From: Bernardetia sp.
GTDB lineage: Bacteria > Bacteroidota > Bacteroidia > Cytophagales > Bernardetiaceae
DNA: 64,000 nt
Reading direction: 5' to 3'
Assembly (NCBI GenBank): GCA_020630575.1
Contig: JAHDBD010000001.1
Span: forward strand, 124,001 to 188,000
The notes beneath the pieces are model-generated. The model was not told the origin of the DNA. It was given only the letters and a program-made list of their open reading frames with translations, and did no database searches. The number at the start of each line of letters is the position of its first letter. Within the stretch, counting starts at the first letter, position 1. Shown here in pieces: positions 34,008-44,478 of this stretch. Made by a program: the position numbers and the translations under genes.

Positions 34008-37000
34008 TTACATATTCCTCCTATATTGCCCACCAACTTCAAACAAAGCTCTAGTAATCTGTCCTAACGAACAGGTTTTAGTAGCTGTCATTAGGTGTTC
34101 AAACATATTTTCGTGTTTGATGGCTGCTTTTTGAAGGTCTTTGAGTATTTGCTGATTTTTTTGTTCGTCAAAAGAATGTAGCGATTTGAGCATATTTATT
34201 TGATACTCTTTTTCTTCTTCTGTCGAACGAATTACTTCGGCAGGAATAACGGTAGGCGAACCCTTCGAAGACAAAAATGTATTTACACCCACAATCGGAT
34301 ATTCGCCTGTATGTTTTTGCATTTCGTAATACATACTTTCTTCCTGTATTTGTGTGCGTTGAAACTGTCTTTCCATCGCTCCCAAAACACCACCACGCTC
34401 TGTAATTTGGTCAAAAATCTTCAAAACAGCTTCTTCTACTAAATCAGTCAGTTCTTCAATAATAAACGAACCTTGCAACGGATTTTCATTTTTTGCTAGT
34501 CCTAATTCTTTATTGATGATAAGCTGAATCGCAACAGCACGACGAACAGAATCTTCCGTTGGTGTCGTTATGGCTTCGTCGTAAGCGTTGGTATGCAGCG
34601 AGTTACAGTTGTCGTAAATGGCATACAAGGCTTGTAAAGTAGTACGAATATCATTAAAATCAATTTCTTGTGCGTGCAGTGAACGCCCCGAAGTTTGGAT
34701 ATGATATTTTAGTTTTTGCGCTCTATCGTTTGCTCCGTACTTGTGTTTCATCGCCTTTGCCCAAATACGACGAGCAACACGACCAATAACAGAATATTCT
34801 GGGTCAATTCCATTCGAAAAGAAAAACGAGAAATTCGGTGCAAAATCATTAATATCCATTCCTCTACTCAAATAATATTCTGCAAACGTAAAACCGTTGC
34901 TAAGAGTAAAGGCAAGTTGCGTAATCGGATTTGCGCCTGCTTCTGCAATATGATAACCCGAAATAGAAACCGAATAGAAATTTTGAACGTGATGGTCGAT
35001 AAAATACTGCTGAATATCTCCCATTAATTTTAGCGAAAATTCAGTACTAAAAATACACGTATTTTGCGCTTGGTCTTCCTTCAAAATATCAGCTTGAACC
35101 GTTCCACGTACTTGTGTAAGCGTTTTGGCTTTTATTTTATCATAAATTTCTTTATCCAAAACTTCATCGCCTGTTGCTCCCAAAAGCATCAAACCTAAGC
35201 CGTTATTTCCTTCTGGCAAATCTCCATTATACGTAGGACGAATTTTGCCTTCGTATTTTTTCTTGATTTTTGCCTCAACTTCTTCCTCTAATTCATTTTC
35301 TTTGATATAAATTTCACATTGTTGGTCAATGGCTGCATTCATAAAAAAGGCACAAACCGTAGCAGCAGGGCCATTAATTGTCATTGAAACCGAAGTAGTT
35401 GGGTCAGCCAAATTAAAACCTGAATAAAGTTTTTTAGCATCATCCAAACAACACACACTTACACCCGAATTACCCACTTTTCCATAAATATCTGGGCGAT
35501 AATCTGGGTCTTCTCCATACAATGTTACCGAATCAAAAGCTGTCGAAAGTCGTGCAGCAGGCATTCCTTTTGAAAGATAATGAAAACGTCTGTTTGTGCG
35601 TTCGGGACCTCCTTCTCCTGCAAACATACGAGTAGGGTCTTCGCCTGTACGTTTAAACGGAAAAACGCCAGCCGTAAAAGGAAATTCCCCTGGTACATTT
35701 TCTTGCAAATTCCATTTCAAAATATCTCCCCACGCTTTGTATTTTGGTAGCGAAATTTTAGGGATTTTAGATTGAGAAAGTGAAGTTGTATAAGTTTTTA
35801 AACTAAATTCTTTATTACGAACTTTATAGACAAAATCATCAGCCGTATAAGTAGCTACTTTTGTTTGCCAATCTTCAATTATTTTCCAGTTTGTTCCCTC
35901 TAAAGAAAGTTTTATTTGTTCGAAAGTATCTTTTAAGCCTTGAATAATAGAATCTTTCAATTCTTTTTCCATTTCCTCGTTTTCAGAAATAGAATGAATA
36001 GAAAGTTCTAAACCATATAATTTCTGTGCAATTTCGGCTTGTTCTTCTGCATTTTTATCATAACGACGATTACTTTCGCTAATTTCTGACAGATAACGAA
36101 CTCTTGAAGGAGGAATGATATACTGTTTTTCAGAAGTTGCAGCTGATATTTCAAAAGTAGAATCAAATTTTGTAGGCGATGTTTCATTGATTTTGTTAAT
36201 CAAAGTACGATACAACGTATTCATTCCAATATCATTAAACTGCGATGCAATCGTACCAAAAACAGGAATTTCTGAATCTGGCGTATCCCACAAATTACGA
36301 TTTCTTTTGTACTGTTTTTTGACATCACGAAGCGCATCTAAAGCACCACGTTTGTCAAATTTATTGAGCGCAATTACATCAGCAAAATCAATCATATCGA
36401 TTTTTTCTAACTGCGAAGCTGCACCGTATTCAGGTGTCATGACGTACAAAGAAGCATCTGAATGGTCTGTAATGGCTGTGTCAGATTGTCCAATTCCAGA
36501 AGTTTCGACGATAATCAAATCAAATTCGGCTGCACGAAGAATATCAATCGCATCTTGAACGTATTTTGAAAGGGCTAAATTTGATTGACGAGTAGCCAAC
36601 GAACGCATATAAACACGCTCATTTGTGATAGAGTTCATACGAATACGGTCGCCCAAAAGTGCGCCACCAGTACGACGACGAGAAGGATCGACAGAAACAA
36701 TGGCAATCGTTTTGTCTTCAAAATCCATCAAATAACGTCTTACAAGTTCATCAACTAATGAAGATTTACCTGCACCACCTGTTCCTGTAATTCCCAAAAC
36801 AGGAGCTACTTTTTCAGGTATTAATTCTTTTATTTTCTTTAGAATTTCCTTATTTTTTTCTGGATAATTTTCAACGGCTGAAATAATCCTTCCCAAATTT
36901 TTAGAATTTCTTTCTTTTACTTTTTCTACTTCGCTTATTTCTACATCGTGTCCTGTTGGAAAATCAGTTTGTTCAAGCAAATCATTTATCATTCCTTGCA

Positions 37001-37406
37001 ATCCCATCGAACGACCGTCATCTGGATGATAAATTCTTGTAATGCCATAACTGTGCAACTCTTCGATTTCAGAAGGCAAAATTACACCTCCACCACCACC
37101 AAAAAGTTTGATGTGTCCTGCACCTCTTTCTTTCAAAAGGTCGTGCATATATTTAAAAAATTCTACGTGTCCACCTTGATAAGAAGTAATGGCAATGGCT
37201 TGCGCATCTTCTTGAATGGCGCAATTTACAATTTCTTCTACCGAACGGTTGTGTCCTAAATGGATAACTTCTGCGCCCGAAGACTGAATAATTCGACGCA
37301 TTATATTTATAGCTGCATCATGTCCATCAAAAAGAGCTGCTGCCGTAACGACACGCAGTTTGTTTTGGGAAACATAAGGCTCTGGAATTGGAGGGTTGGT
37401 ACTCAT
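34008..37406 (-). CDS. icmF: Fused acyl-CoA mutase IcmF with G-protein chaperone
   Basis: At 1132 residues this matches IcmF, a natural fusion of the B12-binding subunit, a MeaB-like GTPase and the mutase catalytic subunit. ALFDGHDAA (Asp27 and His29) is the cobalamin DxHxxG-type site. [13 protein letters not shown] near residue 205 is the P-loop and ALNKFDKRG the guanine-recognition NKxD. The C-terminal ~570 residues are the TIM-barrel mutase domain ([20 protein letters not shown]). IcmF interconverts isobutyryl-CoA and n-butyryl-CoA with adenosylcobalamin; pivalyl or methylmalonyl substrates cannot be ruled out from this text. The 3' end is partly duplicated beyond the RAYT gene. Confidence 0.92.
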   Translation of the reverse strand: MSTNPPIPEPYVSQNKLRVVTAAALFDGHDAAINIMRRIIQSSGAEVIHLGHNRSVEEIVNCAIQEDAQAIAITSYQGGHVEFFKYMHDLLKERGAGHIKLFGGGGGVILPSEIEELHSYGITRIYHPDDGRSMGLQGMINDLLEQTDFPTGHDVEISEVEKVKERNSKNLGRIISAVENYPEKNKEILKKIKELIPEKVAPVLGITGTGGAGKSSLVDELVRRYLMDFEDKTIAIVSVDPSRRRTGGALLGDRIRMNSITNERVYMRSLATRQSNLALSKYVQDAIDILRAAEFDLIIVETSGIGQSDTAITDHSDASLYVMTPEYGAASQLEKIDMIDFADVIALNKFDKRGALDALRDVKKQYKRNRNLWDTPDSEIPVFGTIASQFNDIGMNTLYRTLINKINETSPTKFDSTFEISAATSEKQYIIPPSRVRYLSEISESNRRYDKNAEEQAEIAQKLYGLELSIHSISENEEMEKELKDSIIQGLKDTFEQIKLSLEGTNWKIIEDWQTKVATYTADDFVYKVRNKEFSLKTYTTSLSQSKIPKISLPKYKAWGDILKWNLQENVPGEFPFTAGVFPFKRTGEDPTRMFAGEGGPERTNRRFHYLSKGMPAARLSTAFDSVTLYGEDPDYRPDIYGKVGNSGVSVCCLDDAKKLYSGFNLADPTTSVSMTINGPAATVCAFFMNAAIDQQCEIYIKENELEEEVEAKIKKKYEGKIRPTYNGDLPEGNNGLGLMLLGATGDEVLDKEIYDKIKAKTLTQVRGTVQADILKEDQAQNTCIFSTEFSLKLMGDIQQYFIDHHVQNFYSVSISGYHIAEAGANPITQLAFTLSNGFTFAEYYLSRGMDINDFAPNFSFFFSNGIDPEYSVIGRVARRIWAKAMKHKYGANDRAQKLKYHIQTSGRSLHAQEIDFNDIRTTLQALYAIYDNCNSLHTNAYDEAITTPTEDSVRRAVAIQLIINKELGLAKNENPLQGSFIIEELTDLVEEAVLKIFDQITERGGVLGAMERQFQRTQIQEESMYYEMQKHTGEYPIVGVNTFLSSKGSPTVIPAEVIRSTEEEKEYQINMLKSLHSFDEQKNQQILKDLQKAAIKHENMFEHLMTATKTCSLGQITRALFEVGGQYRRNM

Positions 37407-37638
37407 ATTATTTTTTGTGTTGTATATAGTTCTTTTCGAAAGCTAAAGCATTCAGTACAGTTTCGCACCTTAAAAGATACGCTACATTTTTTGTAACTCT
37501 TATATTACAAAAATAGTAAGAAAAAGCGAAGTTTTTTGTTTTGGGTAATTTCGAATCATTTTGTTTTACCTAGAAGTTTTAAAGTATCAGAAAATTAGAG
37601 TGAAATTTATTATCTTGAAATGAAAAACACTAAAGAAA

Positions 37639-38157
37639 ATGAAAGAAACTGAAACCTATCCAATTTCTTTATTTGAAGAACCTATTTTGATTCCGAAGGT
37701 ACATCAAGAAGCAAAAGAACTTCTATCTAAAATTGAAATTATCTTAGATAAATGCGAAACTTCACGAAAAATAAAATCCAAAGCCTATAACTTATGTTGT
37801 GAGTATTTTCAAACTAATTTTAAATTAGAATTAAATGCTACTTTTAATTTATCTTTTTTAGAAAAGAATGATGTTAAACTAGAATTTATTTTTAATGATA
37901 AAGAAGGCGAGTTTGTAAAACAGCTAAGAAAGTACAATCAAGTTTTCAAAGAGAAAGGATTTTTGGAATTCAAGACTTTATATAAAGGTGTTCTAGTTAA
38001 AAACAAACTTTATAGTAGTGAAAGAAAATTTTCAGTAGAGGATAATGTAATTATGATGCTTTATTCGCATTTTTGGAACAACAAGTATATTTTCAAAGAA
38101 GAAATAACAAAAGAAGATAAATTCAAAATCACCTATCAAATAAGAAATAAAGTATAG
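37639..38157 (+). CDS. Unknown cytoplasmic protein
   Basis: A 172-residue Lys/Glu-rich protein (MKETETYPISLFEEPILIPK opening, then RKIKSKAYNLCCEYFQTNFK) with no signal, membrane helix or recognised domain. It is divergent from icmF, with 232 bases between the starts, and 107 bases upstream of mutS in the same direction. A functional link to mutS is not supported. Confidence 0.55.
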   Translation: MKETETYPISLFEEPILIPKVHQEAKELLSKIEIILDKCETSRKIKSKAYNLCCEYFQTNFKLELNATFNLSFLEKNDVKLEFIFNDKEGEFVKQLRKYNQVFKEKGFLEFKTLYKGVLVKNKLYSSERKFSVEDNVIMMLYSHFWNNKYIFKEEITKEDKFKITYQIRNKV

Positions 38158-38264
38158 AAAAACACTTTTCTCAAAAAAACTCCCCAAATCTCAAAATATT
38201 TTTGCAATTTTGATTCACTTAAAAAATCAAATTGCCAATAAAAATAGCTATAAAAAATATTCTC

Positions 38265-40937
38265 ATGAGCAAAAAAGCAACTTCAAGAACAAGTACAACA
38301 GATACCAAAAAGACAAAACAAACACCTTTGATGAAACAATACAATCAAATCAAAGGAAAACATCCAGATGCTATTTTGCTTTTTCGTGTTGGTGATTTTT
38401 ACGAAACTTTTGGAGAAGATGCTGTTCGGGCTGCCAAGATTTTAGATATTACACTTACCAAACGTGCCAACGGTGCAGCTTCTGAAATTGCACTGGCTGG
38501 TTTTCCTCATCATTCTTTAGATAATTATTTGCCTAAGCTGGTTCGTGCAGGACTTCGTGTGGCTATTTGTGACCAACTAGAAGACCCAAAACTAGCAAAA
38601 GGAATTGTCAAACGAGGCGTTACCGAACTTGTTACACCAGGATTGGTTTTGGGAGATAATGTTTTGGAAAACAAGAAAAATAATTATTTGGCTTCTATTT
38701 ATTTCTATAAAAATAAAAAATACGAGGCTGTTGGTGCTGCTTTTTTAGATCTATCGACAGGAGAGTTTTTGGTAGCAGAAGGAGAGTACAATTATATCGA
38801 ACAACTTTTAGAGCGTTTTGCGCCTTCTGAAATTATTTATAGCAAATCGAATAAAAAAGAATTTGAAACACAGGTAGTCAGACAGGGAAGTAATTTTTCG
38901 CAGTTTGCTATCGAAGAGTGGATTTATACGCTTAATTTTGCCTACGAAAAACTGACAAAACACTTCGGAACAGCATCATTAAAAGGTTTTGGGATTGAAT
39001 CTCTACACGCTGCCACCATTACAGCAGGAGCAGTTTTGTATTATTTGGAAACGACAGAACACCACGAAAAAAATCATATTATTTCTCTAAGCCGAGTCGA
39101 ACAAGACAAATATGTTTGGTTAGATTCTTTCACTACTCGCAATTTGGAATTACTTGTTCCGATGCATGGAAATGGTAGTTCCTTAATTGAAATTTTGGAC
39201 AAAACGGTTACACCAATGGGCGCAAGGCTTTTGAGAAAATGGGTAGCTTTTCCACTCAAAGATGCAAAACCAATTCAGAATAGACTTCGAAATGTAGCTA
39301 TTTTGGTAGAAAAAGATGCTCTACAAGGCGAATTACGTTCCTATTTGAAGGAAGTAGGCGATTTAGAACGCTTGATTTCAAAAGTTGCAGTAGGTAGAAT
39401 TAGTCCGAAAGAATTAGTGAAACTTCGTGATTCTTTAGAAGCAATTCCGACAATTAAAGATATTTTAGTAAAGAGCAAAACCAATGAATTAGAAGCCATT
39501 GGAGAAAAAATTCTCTTGAATAACGATATTTTAAAGAAGTTACAAGATGAGTTAGAAGACAATCCACCACTTGCCGTTCAGCAGGGAACAACTATAAAAA
39601 GAGGAGTTCATAAAGAGCTTGACGAACTGCGTGATATTTCTAGTTCGGCAAAAGATTTTTTAGAAAAAGTACGTCAGAGAGAAATTGTAGCTACTGGAAT
39701 TACATCGTTAAAAATCAGTTTTAATAAAGTTTTTGGTTATTATATTGAGGTCAGTAATGCTCACAAAACTAAAGTTCCACAAGCTTGGATTCGCAAACAA
39801 ACACTTGTAAATGCAGAACGTTACATTACACCAGAACTCAAAGAATGGGAAGAAAAAATCATTACAGCAGAGGAAAAAATCGCAAGTATTGAATATACCT
39901 TGTATCATAATTTGGTTTCAGAAGTTGCCAAATATGTAAAGGTTATTCAGCAAAATGCAAAGTTTTTGTCAATGTTAGATGCCCTTTGTGGACTGGCAGA
40001 AGTGGCAATGCAAAATAATTATTCCTTGCCTGAAATTACAGATGATAACATTTTAGAAATTAGAGAAGGAAAGCACCCTGTTATTGAAAAATTATTACCT
40101 CTTGGAGAGCAGTATGTTCCAAATGATGTAATTATGAATCCTGAAAGTGAACAGATTTTTATCATAACGGGTCCTAATATGGCTGGTAAATCTGCGCTTT
40201 TGCGTCAGACGGCTTTGATTGTTTTGATGGCTCAAATCGGAAGTTTTGTTCCTGCCAAAAGTGCCAAAATTGGTGTTGTAGATAAAGTTTTTACTAGAGT
40301 TGGAGCTTCGGATAATATTGCAAAAGGAGAATCTACTTTTATGGTAGAAATGTCTGAAACGGCTAGTATTTTGAATAATTTGAGTGATAGAAGTCTTGTT
40401 TTGATGGACGAAATAGGGCGTGGAACAAGTACGTATGACGGAATTTCGATTGCGTGGGCGATTGTGGAATATTTGCATACTTTACCAAACGCAAAACCAA
40501 AAACGCTTTTTGCAACGCATTATCACGAACTCAACGAACTTCAAAAAGATTTTGATAGAATAAAAAATTACAATGTTTCGGTAAAAGAAGTAGGAGGAAA
40601 AATTATTTTCCTTAGAAAACTAAAAGAAGGAGGAAGCGAACACAGTTTTGGAATAAATGTAGCCTCACTTGCAGGAATGCCTAAAAAAGTAGTTTTGAGA
40701 GCATCGGAAATGATGCATCATTTTGAAACCAATAAATTCAAAGATAAGGACAAAGAAACGCTACAATCTGCACCAAAGAACACATTTTATCAAAATACGC
40801 TTTTTGGGGAAAATCAAGGAAATGACCCAATTTTAGAAAAGCTAAAAGATGAATTATTAAGTCTTGACATCAATCGTCTTTCGCCTGTAGAAGCACTTTT
40901 GAAATTGAATGAGTTTAAAATAAGAGTGGGGAAGTAG
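38265..40937 (+). CDS. mutS: DNA mismatch repair ATPase MutS
   Basis: The protein is 890 residues from the ATG at 38265; a TTG at 38232 would add 11 unlikely residues. The mismatch-binding motif GDFYETFGED (Phe and Glu of F-x-E) is near residue 47. The C-terminal ABC-type ATPase has GPNMAGKSALLRQ (Walker A, near residue 635) and DEIGRGTSTYDG (Walker B). Domain order is mismatch-recognition, connector, core lever and ATPase. It binds mismatches and recruits MutL, which is not in this window. TATTTTTG at 38197-38204 is a candidate -7 box. Confidence 0.97.
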   Translation: MSKKATSRTSTTDTKKTKQTPLMKQYNQIKGKHPDAILLFRVGDFYETFGEDAVRAAKILDITLTKRANGAASEIALAGFPHHSLDNYLPKLVRAGLRVAICDQLEDPKLAKGIVKRGVTELVTPGLVLGDNVLENKKNNYLASIYFYKNKKYEAVGAAFLDLSTGEFLVAEGEYNYIEQLLERFAPSEIIYSKSNKKEFETQVVRQGSNFSQFAIEEWIYTLNFAYEKLTKHFGTASLKGFGIESLHAATITAGAVLYYLETTEHHEKNHIISLSRVEQDKYVWLDSFTTRNLELLVPMHGNGSSLIEILDKTVTPMGARLLRKWVAFPLKDAKPIQNRLRNVAILVEKDALQGELRSYLKEVGDLERLISKVAVGRISPKELVKLRDSLEAIPTIKDILVKSKTNELEAIGEKILLNNDILKKLQDELEDNPPLAVQQGTTIKRGVHKELDELRDISSSAKDFLEKVRQREIVATGITSLKISFNKVFGYYIEVSNAHKTKVPQAWIRKQTLVNAERYITPELKEWEEKIITAEEKIASIEYTLYHNLVSEVAKYVKVIQQNAKFLSMLDALCGLAEVAMQNNYSLPEITDDNILEIREGKHPVIEKLLPLGEQYVPNDVIMNPESEQIFIITGPNMAGKSALLRQTALIVLMAQIGSFVPAKSAKIGVVDKVFTRVGASDNIAKGESTFMVEMSETASILNNLSDRSLVLMDEIGRGTSTYDGISIAWAIVEYLHTLPNAKPKTLFATHYHELNELQKDFDRIKNYNVSVKEVGGKIIFLRKLKEGGSEHSFGINVASLAGMPKKVVLRASEMMHHFETNKFKDKDKETLQSAPKNTFYQNTLFGENQGNDPILEKLKDELLSLDINRLSPVEALLKLNEFKIRVGK

Positions 40938-40984
40938 TGATAAGTGATTAATTATTAACGATTAATGAATTTCGGCTTTTATCC

Positions 40985-41009
40985 TCAACGACGCTTTTAA
41001 GCTCGTTGA
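40985..41009. repeat. Hairpin after mutS
   Basis: TCAACGA (40985-40991) and TCGTTGA (41003-41009) flank GCTTTTAAGC, itself a small palindrome, so the whole folds into one stem with a single bulge. It resembles the GTTG-type hairpins and could help end mutS transcription, although no T run follows. Confidence 0.4.
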
Positions 41010-41030
41010 CGGCTAAAAAAACAAACTTGT

Positions 41031-41591
41031 ATGAGAAAATACGATAATAAACCATTGTTATTAATAATTGAGCCTAAGTTTATCTATTGGCTTTTTATCA
41101 TTCTAATATTGCTATTAATCTTTTTTTTTACTTTTCTTGTTTACAAGAATTGTATAAAGGGAGATTATGGGGTTATTAATCTTCTATTAATTATTGGATT
41201 AATATTTTTTTTATATAAACTACTTTCTATTAAAAAAGTCTTATCAATAGAACTGTATGATACAGAACTCATTATGAAGCATTCATTTGGAGAGGATTTG
41301 AGTTTGAAATACAATCAAATTGATAAGGTAAATATTTATTATGATATAACATTTCATACAAGAAACCCTCATGAAACTGTTGTAGTTTGGAGAAAGAGAG
41401 GACATAATATTCAATTTAGCATAGAACGAGCTAAGATAAATTTGAAAGAGGGGGCTAATTTTCTACAATGCGTTAATTTTTTATCTACCAAAATCCCTGT
41501 AACTATTCATATACATAACGACCGTAAAAAGTATATTACAGAAGACATAATAGAAGCAAAAATAAGATGGTCAAATAAACCTTACTTATAG
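41031..41591 (+). CDS. Two-helix membrane protein of unknown function
   Basis: A 186-residue protein with two N-terminal hydrophobic helices at about residues 16-40 and 48-65 (WLFIILILLLIFFFTFLVYK; LLLIIGLIFFLYKLLSIKK), followed by a soluble domain of about 120 residues with basic patches (VWRKRGHNIQFSIERAKINL). The layout is like small PH-type membrane proteins, but I cannot confirm a family. Confidence 0.6.
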   Translation: MRKYDNKPLLLIIEPKFIYWLFIILILLLIFFFTFLVYKNCIKGDYGVINLLLIIGLIFFLYKLLSIKKVLSIELYDTELIMKHSFGEDLSLKYNQIDKVNIYYDITFHTRNPHETVVVWRKRGHNIQFSIERAKINLKEGANFLQCVNFLSTKIPVTIHIHNDRKKYITEDIIEAKIRWSNKPYL

Positions 41592-41618
41592 GTACTCTTT
41601 TTAAACAAGTAAAAAACT

Positions 41619-41699
41619 ATGCAAACACTAGAAAAAAAATTAGCGACTACAATTTCTGCTTTAAAAGAAGAGAAACAAAAATATCTTTTAGAATTGTAA
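41619..41699 (+). other. Short frame of doubtful coding value
   Basis: An ATG at 41619 opens 26 codons (MQTLEKKLATTISALKEEKQ) ending in TAA. It looks like the start of a coiled-coil protein whose frame continues for another ~31 codons after the stop, but a terminator hairpin begins within that continuation. It may be a gene relic. Confidence 0.25.
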
Positions 41700-41753
41700 A
41701 ATCAAATGTTTTGGAAGGCTTTGAATTGGATTTGGAAAATATCTTTTAAGTAC

Positions 41754-41790
41754 AACAGACTTCCTAGTCTGTTTAAGGAGTTTTATTTTT
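41754..41790 (+). terminator. Terminator ahead of fumarylacetoacetase
   Basis: AACAGACT (41754-41761), a TCCT loop and AGTCTGTT (41766-41773) form a perfect 8-bp stem followed by a T-rich tract. Confidence 0.65.
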
Positions 41791-41819
41791 CATAACAAAA
41801 TCAATTCTATACGATTGTG

Positions 41820-41827
41820 TATATTTG
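41820..41827 (+). promoter_or_regulatory. Candidate -7 element for fumarylacetoacetase
   Basis: TATATTTG fits TAnnTTTG and lies about 50 bases before the ATG at 41879. No clear -33 partner is seen. Confidence 0.4.
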
Positions 41828-41878
41828 CAGTATAGCAATTTTTTAAACTTATATTTTACCATAAAAACGACACATTTC

Positions 41879-43150
41879 ATGTCAGCACACACATTCAAAG
41901 CTAACAATCCAGCCTTAAAATCTTTTGTAGAAGTTGCGAAAGATTCAGACTTTCCAATTCAGAACTTACCGTTTGGCATTTTTTCTACTGATAACCAAGA
42001 TGCTCGTGTAGGCGTTCGTATCGGAGATTTTGTATTAGATTTAGCAGAACTTTCTGACTCAAATTTATTAAATGATTTGGATTTTGACCATAGCGTTTTT
42101 TATGAGAACGTTCTTAATCCTTTTATAGAATTAGGTCAAGAAAATTGGAGAGCTACACGAGAAAAAATCTCAGAATTATTACAAACTGGTTCTGATTTAG
42201 AGAAGCAAAAAGACAAAGTTCTCGTTCCTGTAGCAAATGTAACGATGCACATGCCTGTACAAGTAGGCGATTATACTGATTTTTATTCTAGCATCGAACA
42301 CGCTACTAACTTAGGAAAACTTTTCAGACCTAATGCAGAGGCACTTATGCCAAATTGGAAACATATTCCTGTTGGTTATCACGGTCGTGCTTCTTCTATT
42401 GTTATTTCGGGTACAGAAATTCATAGACCAAAAGGACAAATAAAACCAAATGAGGATGAGCCACCTATTTTTTCGCCTTGTAGAACATTAGATTTCGAAT
42501 TAGAAATGGCTTTCATTGTTGGTAAGTCTACAAAACTGGGTGAATCTGTTACGATTGACACAGCAGAAGACCACATTTTTGGAATGGTTGTCTTTAATGA
42601 CTGGTCGGCTAGAGATATTCAAAAATGGGAATATGTGCCATTAGGACCTTTCTTGGGGAAAAGTTTTGCGTCGTCTATTTCGCCTTGGATAGTTACGCTT
42701 GATGCTTTAGAGCCGTTTAGAGTAGAAAGTCCAAAGCAAGACCCAGAAGTGTTGGATTATTTGAAATACACAGGAAAACATAATTTTAATATTAGTTTAG
42801 AAGTAGATTTTATTCCTGAAAATGGAGAAGCCACTACAATTAGCCATTCAAGTTTCAAATACTTGTACTGGAATATGGCTCAGCAACTTACACACCATAC
42901 CGTAAATGGTTGTAATATCAATGTTGGTGATATGTGTGCTTCGGGAACAATTAGTGGAAAAGATGAAAATTCGTATGGTTCACTTATCGAAATTACACAA
43001 GGAGGTAAAAAAACACTTACGTTGAAAGGTGGAGAAGAGCGCAAATTTATTCAAGACAATGATACGATTGTAATGCGTGGTTTTTGTCAGAATGATTCTG
43101 TAAGAATTGGTTTTGGAGAAGTTAGTGGAAAAATTCTTCCTGCTAAATAA
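41879..43150 (+). CDS. fahA: Fumarylacetoacetase
   Basis: The protein is 423 residues from the ATG at 41879 (MSAHTFKANNPALKSFV); an upstream start at 41825 would only add a hydrophobic, non-conserved tail. MHMPVQVGDYTDFYSSIEHA holds the family's catalytic-site region, with a His/Asp/Glu metal site downstream in WSARDIQKWEYVPLGPFLGK. The enzyme hydrolyses fumarylacetoacetate to fumarate and acetoacetate, the last step of tyrosine catabolism. No other tyrosine-degradation gene is next to it. Confidence 0.95.
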   Translation: MSAHTFKANNPALKSFVEVAKDSDFPIQNLPFGIFSTDNQDARVGVRIGDFVLDLAELSDSNLLNDLDFDHSVFYENVLNPFIELGQENWRATREKISELLQTGSDLEKQKDKVLVPVANVTMHMPVQVGDYTDFYSSIEHATNLGKLFRPNAEALMPNWKHIPVGYHGRASSIVISGTEIHRPKGQIKPNEDEPPIFSPCRTLDFELEMAFIVGKSTKLGESVTIDTAEDHIFGMVVFNDWSARDIQKWEYVPLGPFLGKSFASSISPWIVTLDALEPFRVESPKQDPEVLDYLKYTGKHNFNISLEVDFIPENGEATTISHSSFKYLYWNMAQQLTHHTVNGCNINVGDMCASGTISGKDENSYGSLIEITQGGKKTLTLKGGEERKFIQDNDTIVMRGFCQNDSVRIGFGEVSGKILPAK

Positions 43151-43178
43151 GATACATTCAGATATATTTTCTACAGCC

Positions 43179-43212
43179 GTTGTTGGTGTTTTAGCGAAGC
43201 GACACCAACAAC
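43179..43212. repeat. Hairpin GTTGTTGGTGT...ACACCAACAAC
   Basis: A perfect 11-bp inverted repeat with the loop TTTAGCGAAGCG. It lies just after fahA and is an inverted copy of the element at 30141-30174. Confidence 0.7.
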
Positions 43213-43225
43213 CAAATAACCAACA

Positions 43226-43266
43226 AAAAATGCTTACAGAATCAAAAGGATTTTGTAAGCATTTTT
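43226..43266. terminator. Bidirectional terminator between fahA and the hydrolase gene
   Basis: AAAAATGCTTACA (43226-43238) and TGTAAGCATTTTT (43254-43266) form a 13-bp stem whose loop can add AATC/GATT pairs. A run on one side and T run on the other allow termination in both directions. Confidence 0.85.
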
Positions 43267-43286
43267 TATGAATTCTGAGTTATAAT

Positions 43287-44357
43287 CTAATTTCCTAAAG
43301 CTCTTCCAAAAAGTTGCCCTACAAGCTCAAAACCTTCTGCATAATTATTTCTTTTTTGCTCAAAAGATAAATTACCGTTTTCATCTTCTGTAATCAGATA
43401 CGTAAAGACAAAATCACCATCTCCATTCTGCCAGCCGTCTAATTGTCCAAAACGAAGGTCATTTATTTGATAAATTTTCTTTCCATTTTCTGTTCTTGTT
43501 TTTACTGTGTAATATCCTTGTGGAACTTCTAAAAGCTGTTTTACTTTTTCATTGTCTTTTATTGGGTCTAAAAGCTGCCAATTTTTATCAAAATAATTGT
43601 AATTTACTGATTTGTTTTCATCTAAAACAGAATAATAACCACTATAATAACCATCTTCTGTTTCTACAATATTATTCCAAAGTAAAATATTCAACGGTGT
43701 AGTTTTGGTATCGTAACGCAGATAATCAATATTTTGTGATTTTAGATTTTCTTCAAAAACAGAATTTACTCGCTGCTGATTAATCACTCCCATTAATAAA
43801 TAAAAAGAAGACATTCCCACGCCAAACCAAACCAAAAAAGCACGTTTCTCATTATAAGAACCACTATACGAATTTCCTTTAAAAGCAGGTAAAAACCTTG
43901 CCCAAAGAAGCAAAATTAAGAAAGGAATGGTATAGAAAAAATCAATGACAAAAACGGTTTTGGTAGCATATCCATAATCTGAAAAAGGATAGAAAATTTT
44001 TGTTCCCCAAGTAGTAAAAATATCTAACCAAGAATGCGTAATCATTCCCCAAAAAAACAAATGTGTCCACCTCCAAAAACTCATTTCTGATAGAAATTTG
44101 AGTTTGTGTTTTGTTCCCAAGGAGTTAAAAAGCCAACCCAAAAGTGGCGCAATAATAACTGCAAACAAAACAGAGTGCATCAAACTACGATGCCAATGCA
44201 ATTCTTGTACAATATCCAAAAATGGATTTGCCAAGACATCTAAATCTGGAATTGTTCCTGCAACTGCGCCCCAAAGCATCGCTTGATTTCCTATTTTTCG
44301 CCCTGCGATAAGCTCGCCGACGGCTGCTCCTAATACGATTTGTGTAAGTGAATCCAT
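43287..44357 (-). CDS. Membrane-bound metal-dependent hydrolase (YdjM-like)
   Basis: This 356-residue protein opens MDSLTQIVLGAAVGELIAGR, then TIPDLDVL and HRSLMHSVLFAV, the pattern of the YdjM/DUF457-type membrane-bound hydrolase family; HRSLMHS and HSWLDIFTTWG supply the His/Asp residues. There are about five transmembrane helices followed by a ~180-residue C-terminal domain. Substrate and physiological role are unknown in general. It is monocistronic. Confidence 0.85.
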   Translation of the reverse strand: MDSLTQIVLGAAVGELIAGRKIGNQAMLWGAVAGTIPDLDVLANPFLDIVQELHWHRSLMHSVLFAVIIAPLLGWLFNSLGTKHKLKFLSEMSFWRWTHLFFWGMITHSWLDIFTTWGTKIFYPFSDYGYATKTVFVIDFFYTIPFLILLLWARFLPAFKGNSYSGSYNEKRAFLVWFGVGMSSFYLLMGVINQQRVNSVFEENLKSQNIDYLRYDTKTTPLNILLWNNIVETEDGYYSGYYSVLDENKSVNYNYFDKNWQLLDPIKDNEKVKQLLEVPQGYYTVKTRTENGKKIYQINDLRFGQLDGWQNGDGDFVFTYLITEDENGNLSFEQKRNNYAEGFELVGQLFGRALGN

Positions 44358-44478
44358 AAAGTTTTCTTAAAATAATTTCTCAAATTAAGAAAAAAACGAA
44401 ACAAACATATAAAAGTTTTTCACTAAGATGAATACTTTAATTTTCTACGTTTAAAGTTTAATTCAACTTACAATTATT

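Noticed and set aside
36115-36558. 147-codon plus-strand frame inside icmF
   Set aside because: It lies opposite the fully conserved GTPase region of icmF and has no motif or start context; it is a shadow frame.
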